64,000 nt of DNA from an uncultured Clostridia bacterium (GCA_934278995.1 CAKQWM010000007.1:32742-96741), one strand, 5' to 3'. Shown: positions 55,134-63,900, numbered from the stretch's first letter. Program-made: numbers and translations. Notes: generated from the letters alone by a model not told the origin.

Positions 55134-55715
55134 TTAGATAACCCTCAATAATTGCTTATATAATACGTTCTCCATCGTATCAAAGCGTTCGCCAAATAAG
55201 ACAAAGCGATTATTATCATTTTTATAGAAATCTAAAAGTTGAGCCTTATCTTCGCACTCGAGATATACTATACCTCCACCGATTTCATGCTGCACATCTT
55301 TCAACTTCAGTATAACCGTATCCATCATAGCATTTCCGGAAATATTCGCTTGTTTACCATCAAGACTCTTTCCGAATTGAGCCAACAAGAACGCTGACAC
55401 TATGTACTTTCCGCTTTCTATATCCTTTTCCGCAAATTTTTCTATCTGTTTTATTTTCGTTTTACTCAAAGGCTCTGGATCGATTTCGATGACCTTATGC
55501 GTAATAGCATAAATCGCATATACTTTGCCGATGTTTTCATCAACAAATAAATATGTAATCGAGATTTTTCTCTTTGCAAAATCAACCGCGCTATTTCTCA
55601 CGAAGTTTTCTATTTCGGGATTTTTTTGACAAATAAAAACGGAGAGAATGCTTTTTGTTTCATCCTCTCCGATAACATCAATCAAGTCCAAGATGTTAAC
55701 AACTTTTAATTCCAT
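55134..55715 (-). CDS. GNAT-type toxin of a toxin-antitoxin pair
   Basis: 193 residues from ATG 55715. The GNAT-like pattern ISITYLFVDENIGKVYAIYAITHKV, FLLAQFGKSLDG, then GGGIVYLECEDKAQLLDFYKN fits acetyltransferase toxins of type II systems, which acetylate charged tRNAs. The acetyl-CoA loop is weakly conserved, as is common in the group. It starts right after the antitoxin stop. Confidence 0.7.
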   Translation of the reverse strand: MELKVVNILDLIDVIGEDETKSILSVFICQKNPEIENFVRNSAVDFAKRKISITYLFVDENIGKVYAIYAITHKVIEIDPEPLSKTKIKQIEKFAEKDIESGKYIVSAFLLAQFGKSLDGKQANISGNAMMDTVILKLKDVQHEIGGGIVYLECEDKAQLLDFYKNDNNRFVLFGERFDTMENVLYKQLLRVI

Positions 55716-55716
55716 A

Positions 55717-55893
55717 TTACTTTTTCTTTTGAGCAAAAGCCTTTCTTATTTGGTCTTTATCCATAGAAGGTATTACGGAACATTCAGAAACTTGACTATT
55801 GTGTTTTTCTGCAACCGTAACTGCGTTTATAAAACTTTCGGTTGCCTTGCGGTCACTGATTTTTACGTTAGAAAAAATACTTGACGTTGCCAT
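55717..55893 (-). CDS. Antitoxin of the GNAT toxin pair
   Basis: 58 residues from ATG 55893 (AGGAGG at 9 nt). MATSSIFSNVKISDRKATESF, with a C-terminus rich in Lys (KDQIRKAFAQKKK), resembles short antitoxins found before such toxins. The promoter at 55927-55955 drives the pair; weak CCATT/AATGG arms around its spacer may be the operator. The longer ORF from 55938 lacks a ribosome site. Confidence 0.68.
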   Translation of the reverse strand: MATSSIFSNVKISDRKATESFINAVTVAEKHNSQVSECSVIPSMDKDQIRKAFAQKKK

Positions 55894-55926
55894 ATTTATA
55901 TACCTCCTCTGCTCTTTTCTACTCTT

Positions 55927-55955
55927 ATTATATGCCATTATTATAGAAATGTCAA
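55927..55955 (-). promoter_or_regulatory. Consensus promoter of the toxin-antitoxin pair
   Basis: On the minus strand TTGACA (55950-55955) and TATAAT (55927-55932) are 17 bp apart. Confidence 0.85.
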
Positions 55956-56124
55956 TGGTTTTGCGACATATTCTTGCCGTTTTTCTGTACTATCCCTTAA
56001 TATTATATGCTTAACTGATAAATTTAATCATTTTTTAACTTAAAAACACAGAAAACCCCATACAACAAAACACAGAAAGAACTTCATTCCCAAGTCCTCG
56101 CTGTACTTTGTTTCTCGCCCCGTT

Positions 56125-56445
56125 TTATAGGAAATGCTCGTAATTTATATTCATTTTTACCCTTATTTCGTACCCTTTTCCTATCTCTATGCGGTCTATA
56201 AGTTTGCAGATTATCATTTTCTTCCGTTCTTGGCTTGCCGTGGCGAATTCCGCCCAACTTTTGAACGTGTCGTAATATCCGTCAAGGTGTTCGAGAATTT
56301 CGTTTTTATCGGTATATTCTTTATACTCCTGCGGGATTTGCTTTTCGTATTCCACCAACTTTTCTTTCGTTGCGCTTATCGACGCGTTTAACACGTCTAT
56401 CGTAAACGCTGATTCCCCGATTAACGCTCGTCCTACTTCGCGGTT
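56125..56445 (-). pseudogene. C-terminal relic of a large serine recombinase
   Basis: About 107 codons: EVGRALIGESAFTIDVLNAS, a coiled segment, then SWAEFATASQERKKMIICKL and IDRIEIGKGYEIRVKMNINY. This matches the last 100 residues of large serine recombinases (ERKKMI-x-x-LI-x-RIE). A TAG at 56446-56448 ends the frame upstream and the catalytic domain is gone. The stretch to 56622 holds no gene. Confidence 0.65.
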
Positions 56446-56622
56446 CTAAAATAAATGTTGGGGTGTGAGGAAAACACTTCAACATTTTTTGGTTTAATGC
56501 ATAAAAAAGGGCGATAATTTTCCCACCCAATTACAAAATTTTATGTAAAATAGAGGTAAATTATGGCCTATTAAAAGTAATGTGCTTAAAAATGCGGAAC
56601 TCGAAAAATGCTCAGAAAAAAC

Positions 56623-56651
56623 AAAAAACGCAGATAAAATCTACGTTTTTT
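56623..56651 (-). terminator. Terminator of the four-gene defence operon
   Basis: A 13 bp stem (56623-56635 with 56639-56651, one mismatch) with T runs on the minus strand, about 70 bp past the helicase stop. Beside it, at 56653-56676, is the motif AATACGAAATAGCTAC also found at 49958 and, in part, at 47875. Confidence 0.65.
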
Positions 56652-56719
56652 TTGCTTTGTAATACGAAATAGCTACGCAAGCAAATTCCAATATATCAGA
56701 ATAATACTTATAAAATTAA

Positions 56720-59413
56720 TCAGATATATTTCTTCAATTGCTCCGAAAGGATTGATAAGTCCGCAGTTTTAGACTCCTCGCTATTTTCGATATTACCTAA
56801 AACATAATCTGCCACTTCGGGTTGCCAATAAACTTTAAGGTTTTTCTTCGCCCTGGTGACCGCCGTATAAAAAATATTCTTTGTTACCTGCTCGTCCGAT
56901 TCTTTAGTGATCACGATCTTAACGGAATCGAACTCCAAGCCTTGCGCTTTGTGGATTGACATAGCGTACGATATTTGAAACGGAAGTTTTGTCCTCGTAT
57001 CCATATCCGTATCGTATTTGTCGTTATAATATTTCATTTTGGTCACAATAGCATAAAACCCGGAACCTTCCCCCACAATTTCTATCTCGTTAGATAATTT
57101 GCCGAAATAACTTACACTTTCCAACAATTCAATTTTAAACGTTATGTTTTCCTCTTCGTTTTTTATCCCAACGATTTTTCCGCTTAAATTGTTATAAATG
57201 CCATGCGCGCTGTAATCGTTCGTTATAAAAACAACGGGGTCGCCGACTTTATATAGGTTTTGCTGATATTCAAAAGCGTCATTCGGGTTGGACGCCTGCA
57301 AATATCTGTTAATATTGTTTATTCCGTATAAACCGTCATAATTAAGACACAGGACAACTTCATTTTCCTGAACCTTAAAAATATCGTCGCTTATTTCCTC
57401 CGTCATTTCGTAGGCAGAAAGCAATTCGATGATATTTTTCTTTTTCCCGTGCCTTACCTCGTCCCAGATTTTTGTCAGTTCGACAACTTTTGTTCTGTGT
57501 TCAACGTCCAAAGTAAAAACAACATCTTTGGCTTCTAATAAATTCAACAATAAATCGAACCAATTGCCGAACTCAATCGACTCTATTTGCCCGGGATCGC
57601 CGACAACCATAAAAGCAGAACTTTTATATACTTCGATAATCTTTTCTATCGAATCCGTCGAAACAAAACTCGCTTCGTCGACGATAATTATATCACAATC
57701 TTCATGATTCTTTTCTTTTTCAAATTGCGCTATGTTTTTATATGTAATATTGCCTGCAAAGTCTTTTATTTTTAAATTGTTATTCGCCGTATTTGTAGTT
57801 GTCAGACATAAAATTCTTTTATCGGGATTATTCTTGATAAATTCTTTTATAATTGTAGTTTTACCCGTTCCCGCAGCCCCCGTAATCAACGCAACTGAAG
57901 AGTTTTTTAAAGATTTACTCAGTATATTCTTCTGCGCCGCGGACAAAACGGTGTTTTCGGAATAATCGTTATCAACCTGTATATTTTTTGTTTTACACAA
58001 GTTCACTGCTTTTAAAATCACGTTTTTGGTGGAGTTATAATAGCTTTCAACCGTATAATATCCGCTGATTTCTATTATCCGATGATCCGAATAATATGAA
58101 TTTATTCTTAACAATTTTTCGTTGAATCTGTTTTTTAATTCAATGAATTTTTCGTCAGAATACCCGATGTCGCAGGGTTTTACGAAAAGAGTATTGTTCG
58201 TATTGATATAATTCACCAGATAATGATATAAAATCTCATCGGCGGCATCCGGCGCGTCATAAAGTTCAAATAACGTATATAAGGACGGCCTTACCTCTTT
58301 CGGTGAAAAAGCGAACGGCATCAATTCAAACGATTTTGAACCAAGCCGAATTCTCAATCCGTCAAACTCACCGTTATAAGCCGGCATATTTCCGTATGGT
58401 TTATACGCCTGCGCTTTTATCGTACGGTTTCTCATATCCGTCAATAAAAATCTGATTAAATTCCCTCCGAGTTTGCCGCTTCGCAAAAATTCTTTTACTT
58501 TACTTATAAATTCTGTATAATATCCGTCGGTGGCAAGAAAAATTTCTTTTTTACTATCGATTAAATCTACAAGCGACTTCCTTTTATCTTTAATCGTTTT
58601 CATCAGCGCCGAATATTCTTTATCGCGTCTGCATTTCTCATCGTTATAGTTAATTAAGTACAACAATTTCTGAAACGCACACGGTCTTATTGAATACTCG
58701 TAATCGTAAATTACGTTTATAAATATTTTTGTATTTAAATACGTGATTTCCTTTTTCGCAAGCAGAAGTTTTAAATCATAATCGAATCTTATATTTTTAA
58801 AACTGTAACAAACGAAAGTATTGAATTTGTTTGCTTTATCGTCGGAAACGTCAAATACATATTCGTAAAATATATACCCGTTAATATACTTCATCGACCT
58901 CTTTTTAACAAAATACTGGTTGCGGGTCATCTGCATCGAATCGGGCTTGGAATGAAGCAATACAAATAGAATTTTCTCATAAAAAGAAACAAGACTTGTA
59001 TCTAAATCCAAAGGATATTTATCTATATTTTCAAGTACGCCTATTCCGTATTGTTTCTGTAAAAAAGTTTTTAATCTTATTAGCTGCGGTATATATTTTA
59101 AGGTCAACGCCTCCGACTGCATCGGCCCGAAATCCATATGACCGACGCTCGAATCCAACAATGAATGAAATTTATAAACGTCATAATGCTTGTCTCTGAC
59201 ATACGTCCGCACAATCTTCAGATTATCCTGAGTCTGATATAAATCGGCGTCATTTTCTTCATCATAAACCTTATACATAAACGTTTCGCAAAAATTTCTC
59301 AGATGAGATAAAATTTCTCCCGACACCTCGCCTCTGTTTTCTTCATTTACTTTAGCGAAATTTTTATTTATGACGTCCGCTGTTTCTCTTAATCTTTTGT
59401 CGACTATTTTCAT
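56720..59413 (-). CDS. SF1 (RecD/UvrD-like) helicase with a large unknown N-terminal half
   Basis: 897 residues from ATG 59413 (GAGGAA at 7 nt). The C-terminal half is a superfamily 1 helicase: Walker A GAAGTGKTT at 512-520, Walker B DIIIVDEAS at 574-582, GDPGQ at 605-609, and motifs AMSIHKAQGLEFDSV and FYTAVTRAKKNL. Residues 1-480 match nothing I know and could carry a nuclease or a regulatory domain. It is the last of four tightly spaced genes; the HEPN gene lies 34 bp upstream. Confidence 0.8.
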   Translation of the reverse strand: MKIVDKRLRETADVINKNFAKVNEENRGEVSGEILSHLRNFCETFMYKVYDEENDADLYQTQDNLKIVRTYVRDKHYDVYKFHSLLDSSVGHMDFGPMQSEALTLKYIPQLIRLKTFLQKQYGIGVLENIDKYPLDLDTSLVSFYEKILFVLLHSKPDSMQMTRNQYFVKKRSMKYINGYIFYEYVFDVSDDKANKFNTFVCYSFKNIRFDYDLKLLLAKKEITYLNTKIFINVIYDYEYSIRPCAFQKLLYLINYNDEKCRRDKEYSALMKTIKDKRKSLVDLIDSKKEIFLATDGYYTEFISKVKEFLRSGKLGGNLIRFLLTDMRNRTIKAQAYKPYGNMPAYNGEFDGLRIRLGSKSFELMPFAFSPKEVRPSLYTLFELYDAPDAADEILYHYLVNYINTNNTLFVKPCDIGYSDEKFIELKNRFNEKLLRINSYYSDHRIIEISGYYTVESYYNSTKNVILKAVNLCKTKNIQVDNDYSENTVLSAAQKNILSKSLKNSSVALITGAAGTGKTTIIKEFIKNNPDKRILCLTTTNTANNNLKIKDFAGNITYKNIAQFEKEKNHEDCDIIIVDEASFVSTDSIEKIIEVYKSSAFMVVGDPGQIESIEFGNWFDLLLNLLEAKDVVFTLDVEHRTKVVELTKIWDEVRHGKKKNIIELLSAYEMTEEISDDIFKVQENEVVLCLNYDGLYGINNINRYLQASNPNDAFEYQQNLYKVGDPVVFITNDYSAHGIYNNLSGKIVGIKNEEENITFKIELLESVSYFGKLSNEIEIVGEGSGFYAIVTKMKYYNDKYDTDMDTRTKLPFQISYAMSIHKAQGLEFDSVKIVITKESDEQVTKNIFYTAVTRAKKNLKVYWQPEVADYVLGNIENSEESKTADLSILSEQLKKYI

Positions 59414-59447
59414 AGTTTGTTCCTCGCGTTGTATGATACATATCATT

Positions 59448-59939
59448 TCAATCAAGATTTATCCCGATTTTGTTTAATTCTGCCGTTATTCCGCCTTTCC
59501 CATTTTTCCCGTAACGATATCTTTCTGGTAACAGTTGTCGTAAATTTTTTATATTATCTATCAAACTACAACCTTCAACACCATTAATACTGCAAAATTT
59601 CAATTCATACCTTGCTAAAAATTTGTGATGACTGACCGCATTCCTTAATTCCTTAACTGCACCTAAATTATTATCGCTGTATGCATCACCAAATAATTGC
59701 TTCTTATCGCCATCTGGAAGATTCTTTACTTGCTGAATCAAACTCCCAAAATTAGTATCTTCAAGCACATCAAATAGGTTCTTACCACTAGCAATATTAG
59801 TTTTAATTTTATCCTCCTGTCTTTGACTTGTGCCGTCAATCCAAAATTTTTGCTGAACACTATCTATATATTTATTGGAAATAAAGGCTCTTATGTATTC
59901 TTCTAATGTGGCTAGATATTTGTATATAATATCTCTCAA
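59448..59939 (-). CDS. HEPN-type protein (Abi-like)
   Basis: 163 residues, mostly helical. ELRNAVSHHKFL contains the RX4H motif (R99 to H104) of HEPN ribonucleases, preceded by a helix with DKKQLFGDAYSDNNLGAV. Many abortive-infection proteins have this form. The start is a TTG at 59939 with a weak AAGG. The same frame stays open upstream (it would read IANVLRTDKAL), so the true start may be a rarer codon further up. Confidence 0.62.
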   Translation of the reverse strand: MRDIIYKYLATLEEYIRAFISNKYIDSVQQKFWIDGTSQRQEDKIKTNIASGKNLFDVLEDTNFGSLIQQVKNLPDGDKKQLFGDAYSDNNLGAVKELRNAVSHHKFLARYELKFCSINGVEGCSLIDNIKNLRQLLPERYRYGKNGKGGITAELNKIGINLD

Positions 59940-59979
59940 CGCCTTATCAGTTCTTAATACATTTGCTATTTTGGGCCAT

Positions 59980-60528
59980 TCAATTTTTTAAATAAATTAT
60001 CTGATTACCATGATCTACTTCATAAAATACGCCTAAAATATATCGACAAACACGCTCGGGAAAAGATTCTCCATCATAAGCCCAAATATCATTATCATAA
60101 GTGCTTTTAGTTAATGCCCGTAATCGCATTCTATCCAAATCTTTTGAAAATTGATCTCGGTATGACTTCTTCATTTCAATCGCTAATAAATTATCTTGTT
60201 TAATGTTGTTTCCTCTGCTATGGACAATAAGGTCACATTGAATGCTGACAACTTCAAAATTATCATCCAAAATTGTCTTTACTTGTCCGTAATTTCGATT
60301 ATATTCAACATCCACATAATAACCCTTTATTTTAGCAAAAGACAGTTCTTTCTCCAAATGAGATTTTAAAGCGCCGCATAAAGTACGTTCTGCAACATCG
60401 TCATCTATCAATGACCTATCAGTTTTTAAAAAAGTACGATTTGCATTATTAAAAATGGTCTTTAATATCAGATACGCTTTTTCGTTGTCATACTCTAATG
60501 TAGGATTTTTAGACAGAGGTTCTTTCAT
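59980..60528 (-). CDS. PD-(D/E)XK nuclease-like protein
   Basis: 182 residues. E47 in an early helix, D99 in IQCDLIVHS and LLAIEMKKS (E118, K120) form the E-D-ExK pattern of the PD-(D/E)XK fold. The ATG has AAGGAG. It lies 17 bp after the fused ATPase gene and 40 bp before the HEPN gene. No specificity domain is visible, so targeting probably comes from a partner. Confidence 0.6.
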   Translation of the reverse strand: MKEPLSKNPTLEYDNEKAYLILKTIFNNANRTFLKTDRSLIDDDVAERTLCGALKSHLEKELSFAKIKGYYVDVEYNRNYGQVKTILDDNFEVVSIQCDLIVHSRGNNIKQDNLLAIEMKKSYRDQFSKDLDRMRLRALTKSTYDNDIWAYDGESFPERVCRYILGVFYEVDHGNQIIYLKN

Positions 60529-60545
60529 ACTTCTCCTTCATAAAA

Positions 60546-62357
60546 TCAAGGTATTATATCTTCAAAATATTCCTTTCTCAAATTAATCAATAACTCCTCG
60601 CCATCTGCTGTATTAAACAATTCAAACACACCTTCTTCATATGCGGTGTTATTTGAAAACTTGAGAATATGGATAAGTTGCGTCATTAATCCTTTGTAAT
60701 CTAAATGCCTTAATATTAAATTATAGTCGTTTGCCTTTATTATTTCCTCAAAAAGTTCTTCATATGGTTTTGCTATCGCATCAATTTCATCATCGCTCTT
60801 TCTTTCTGCTTTATACAAGGCTTTAAACGAATTCAAATCCTTTAAAGGCTTTATTTTTCCTCTATAATCAAATTTATCACGTAGATCAAATGCAACATGT
60901 TTAGCAATCCATTCATCCTTCTTTTCGGTAAATATTTTTTTTACGACCTCAAATAAATTTGTAAATACCAACTCCTTATCGGCTTCTTGACTATAAATAT
61001 CTATCATCTTTTTTATTATTTTTTCAGAAAATAAGAAGTTTTCAATCTCTAAAAACGGCAAATGGTATATTTTTGTCGTTTTTAAAGAGTCGAGATATTT
61101 CGGATCTCTGTAGTCACAATCAATAATTCCATAAACCTTCTGCGGACGTTCCAACGTTTTATAAGCTTTAACGTAGGTTTCTACTTGAGTACATCCCGAC
61201 GCAGAAACAACTTTAAATTCGGGAAACATTTTTTTGAAAATCTTTGCGTCTAATTTATATTCATCTTTTGACTCGCAAAATATTACAGGTTCACGACTTC
61301 CTACAAGTTGTATAGCCAACTCTTTAGGCAAATCTTTATTTTCAGCAAGCTGCTTCCATGTCCATTTTTGCCCATTATACTTTTCAATCCAATAAATTTT
61401 TGCATTTATTCTTGAAGCAACAAAATCACTATCATGTGTAAGATATACAAAAACGGATCCTTGCATTTCTTTTTCTATGAAGTCCCAGAGCTTTGACACT
61501 ATAGCAGGATTCAGGTTGTTTTCGGGTTCGTCTATAAAATAAAAATCCTTCTTTTCTTGCAATATTATCCCTATAAGAAAATATAGAATTGACTTTTCAC
61601 CGCTACTTAAATATTTCAACGGATACGGATCTCCATTTATTGGACGAACTCGTAAACCATGCTCAAAAAACAATTCCCTATCTTTTACAAGTTCTCCCCA
61701 TTTTTTTATAATTCGATGTGTTTTTCCATCGATTATTTTCTTTTCATTCTCTTCATTGCGCTCTCTTTCAAGTAAGTTAATGAAATAATCAAATTGTTCA
61801 ATTATATTGCTCCCTTGCAAAAAATAATCCACATCAATTGCATGCTGATACGTATCATTTAAATCTTGCATAAATGCATCGTATGAACGTTTTGGATTAA
61901 AACCTTCTTTTACAAGCAAAACTCTATCCGCAGGATAATAATATATTTTTGCTCCTTGCGTATCTTTTTTCAATTTTCGCAACAAAGTTGTTTTTCCGCA
62001 ACCATTCGGGCCAACAAAAACAACATTTCTATTTTCTTCGCTTAAAAATTCTAAATATTTAATAGATTCAAACTTTTCTATATATCTTTCCAATCCTTCT
62101 ACTAATTCGTTTTCAGTAATAGCAGGTTTTCCTGAAATAATATAGGATATTTTTCCATCTAATCCTTGTCTGACGATAATAGGAAATTGATTCAATATAG
62201 CTTCTACGGCAGTACGATATCTTGAAGTATATCTTTCGATTTTATCATTAAAATTTTTGTAAAAATCTTTAATTTGTTTGATTAATCCACTTATTTCAGT
62301 CGAATCAGAAATTTCTTGTTGGGAAATAAACTTTTTAAACTCTTGGTTGATATACAT
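60546..62357 (-). CDS. PARIS-like fused AAA ATPase-DUF4435 protein
   Basis: 603 residues. Residues 1-350 are an AAA_15/21 ABC-type ATPase: Walker A GPNGCGKTT at 116-124, LSSGEKS at 250-256, Walker B FYFIDEPENN at 272-281, LTHD at 306-309. Residues about 355-600 match DUF4435, a TOPRIM-related nuclease domain (FCESKDE with E362, GIIDCDYRD with D413 and D415). In PARIS these are separate proteins, AriA and AriB; fused forms exist. PARIS senses anti-restriction proteins and causes abortive infection. The ATG has GGGGGAG upstream. Confidence 0.75.
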   Translation of the reverse strand: MYINQEFKKFISQQEISDSTEISGLIKQIKDFYKNFNDKIERYTSRYRTAVEAILNQFPIIVRQGLDGKISYIISGKPAITENELVEGLERYIEKFESIKYLEFLSEENRNVVFVGPNGCGKTTLLRKLKKDTQGAKIYYYPADRVLLVKEGFNPKRSYDAFMQDLNDTYQHAIDVDYFLQGSNIIEQFDYFINLLERERNEENEKKIIDGKTHRIIKKWGELVKDRELFFEHGLRVRPINGDPYPLKYLSSGEKSILYFLIGIILQEKKDFYFIDEPENNLNPAIVSKLWDFIEKEMQGSVFVYLTHDSDFVASRINAKIYWIEKYNGQKWTWKQLAENKDLPKELAIQLVGSREPVIFCESKDEYKLDAKIFKKMFPEFKVVSASGCTQVETYVKAYKTLERPQKVYGIIDCDYRDPKYLDSLKTTKIYHLPFLEIENFLFSEKIIKKMIDIYSQEADKELVFTNLFEVVKKIFTEKKDEWIAKHVAFDLRDKFDYRGKIKPLKDLNSFKALYKAERKSDDEIDAIAKPYEELFEEIIKANDYNLILRHLDYKGLMTQLIHILKFSNNTAYEEGVFELFNTADGEELLINLRKEYFEDIIP

Positions 62358-62398
62358 ACATATCTCCCCCTTAAATGAGCAAAAATAACTGTAAATTA

Positions 62399-62427
62399 AT
62401 TATATCACATCTCTCAAAAAAACTCAA
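62399..62427 (-). promoter_or_regulatory. Promoter of the four-gene defence operon
   Basis: On the minus strand TTGAGT (62422-62427) and TATAAT (62399-62404) are 17 bp apart. Confidence 0.7.
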
Positions 62428-62511
62428 CCCTATTAATGCTTTCTACTGTTCACAATTCTGACTAAATGATATAATTTAAGTATTATTTATTCATTAGGAG
62501 GTTTGGTCAAT

Positions 62512-63630
62512 ATGCAATATCCAAAAGAAATTAAATCCCAAACAATTGCAAGATACAAAAGCAAAGAAAGTGTCATTAGTATTTCAAACGAAACCGGAAT
62601 TCCACGCTCTACTATTTATCGATGGTTAAATGAATCAAAGAATTCAAATCATCCAAACATAAAGGACAAAGAAATTAAAGAACTTGAACGCAAGGTGGAA
62701 AAGTTGCAAACCATGTTGGCTATTATTCGTGAACTTGGAATTTCGATCAACGCACCATTAAAAGAAAAACTAAATGCTATGGCGCCGCTATATGGGAAAT
62801 ATAACGTTCATTGGTTGTGTGAAGCTATGCAGGTTGACCGAGGAACTTTTTACAACCATATTTTTCGTAATAAAAAAGACAACACTTGGTATGATAAACG
62901 CCGAGAGATTCTGCGTGAAGAAATCCTCAAAATCTATGAAGAAAACAGACAAATCTTCGGTGCAGGTAAAATCACAGCGATTCTAAAACAGAAAGGTTAT
63001 CGGACAAGCGAAGAAACCGTTTCTTTTCTCATGCATGATATGGGTTTACAAAGCATTCGCCACCGTGCGAAAGCTATATATGAAAAAGAAGTAAAGGCAA
63101 AGAACAAAGTTAATCAGCAATTTCAAACCACACGCCCCAATGAAGTATGGGTGAGCGACGTTACATATTTTAGAACACCATATAATTCGTATTACATTTG
63201 CGTTATTCTCGACCTATACTCTCGAAAGGTTATAGCTCATAGAATTGCCTTAAATAACAGTACACAATTGGTAAAAAATACTTTTAAAGACGCTTATGAA
63301 ACAAGACAGCCAAAGGGTACGCTTATTTTTCACTCTGATCGTGGCGGTAATTATCGCTCAAAAACCTTTTGTAATTACTTAAAATATCTAAAGGTCACGC
63401 AATCGTTTTCTCGTGCTTATACCCCCTACGATAATTCCGTTGTAGAGTCTTTTTTCTCAAGTCTTAAGAGAGAAGAACTCTATCGCACCAAATATCGATC
63501 GGATAAAGAATTCAAAAAAGCTGTTGATGAGTATATGGTCTTCTACAACAGCCAACGTCCTCATTCGAACAATAATTATAGGACACCCGATGCCAAAGAA
63601 GCCGAATATTACAGCAAAAATAGCACCTGA
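62512..63630 (+). CDS. Single-ORF IS3-type DDE transposase next to tRNA-Asn
   Basis: 372 residues from ATG 62512 (AGGAGG at about 10 nt). A helix-turn-helix (IPRSTIYRWL), a leucine-rich coiled segment (IKELERKVEKLQTMLAIIREL) and the rve core with D216, D276 and E312 in IS3 spacing D-59-D-35-E. It is clearly related to the protein at 51229 (shared RPNEVWVSDVTYF, FYNSQRPHS versus FYNSKRPHS) but well diverged, so it is not a recent copy. Its stop is 189 bp from the 3' end of intact tRNA-Asn. No IS ends were found. Confidence 0.88.
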   Translation: MQYPKEIKSQTIARYKSKESVISISNETGIPRSTIYRWLNESKNSNHPNIKDKEIKELERKVEKLQTMLAIIRELGISINAPLKEKLNAMAPLYGKYNVHWLCEAMQVDRGTFYNHIFRNKKDNTWYDKRREILREEILKIYEENRQIFGAGKITAILKQKGYRTSEETVSFLMHDMGLQSIRHRAKAIYEKEVKAKNKVNQQFQTTRPNEVWVSDVTYFRTPYNSYYICVILDLYSRKVIAHRIALNNSTQLVKNTFKDAYETRQPKGTLIFHSDRGGNYRSKTFCNYLKYLKVTQSFSRAYTPYDNSVVESFFSSLKREELYRTKYRSDKEFKKAVDEYMVFYNSQRPHSNNNYRTPDAKEAEYYSKNST

Positions 63631-63767
63631 TGTCCTATTACAAGAGTTCAAAAGTGAAGAATTTTATTTTTTCGATCTCAAAATTTCAATTTTTTGGAAA
63701 TACGTGCCCCACCCAAAATCAAATTCAATAACGCTGAAGCCCTTTCAAATAAAGGGATAAAAGAAAA

Positions 63768-63811
63768 ACCTATTGAAATGTCTTACCATAAAGGTTTAAA
63801 TTTCAATAGGT
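63768..63811 (-). terminator. Terminator downstream of tRNA-Asn
   Basis: A 12 bp stem (63768-63779 with 63800-63811) followed on the minus strand by a T-rich run. It ends the rRNA-tRNA transcript. Confidence 0.75.
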
Positions 63812-63819
63812 AATTCAGA

Positions 63820-63894
63820 TGGCTCCCCCTGTAAGATTCGAACTTACGACCCTCCGGTTAACAGCCGGATGCTCTACCGCTGAGCTAAGGAGGA
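63820..63894 (-). tRNA. tRNA-Asn (anticodon GTT)
   Basis: A full 75 nt cloverleaf with CCA encoded: acceptor TCCTCCT with AGGGGGA, D-arm GCTC/GAGC, anticodon arm TCCGG-CTGTTAA-CCGGA, T-arm GTAAG-TTCGAAT-CTTAC. It lies 6 bp after the 5S gene in an rRNA operon and is the insertion site of the island to its left. Confidence 0.97.
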
Positions 63895-63900
63895 ATATTT

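Larger units (their letters stand above)
52619..63819. mobile_element. Genomic island inserted at tRNA-Asn
   Basis: The 11.2 kb between the 56-nt tRNA fragment and the intact tRNA-Asn gene. It is AT-richer than the backbone and carries defence-type genes, a toxin-antitoxin pair and a recombinase relic. No tyrosine recombinase is visible; the gene beside the intact tRNA end is an IS3-type transposase. Boundaries follow from the direct repeat; the insertion mechanism is inference. Confidence 0.7.
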
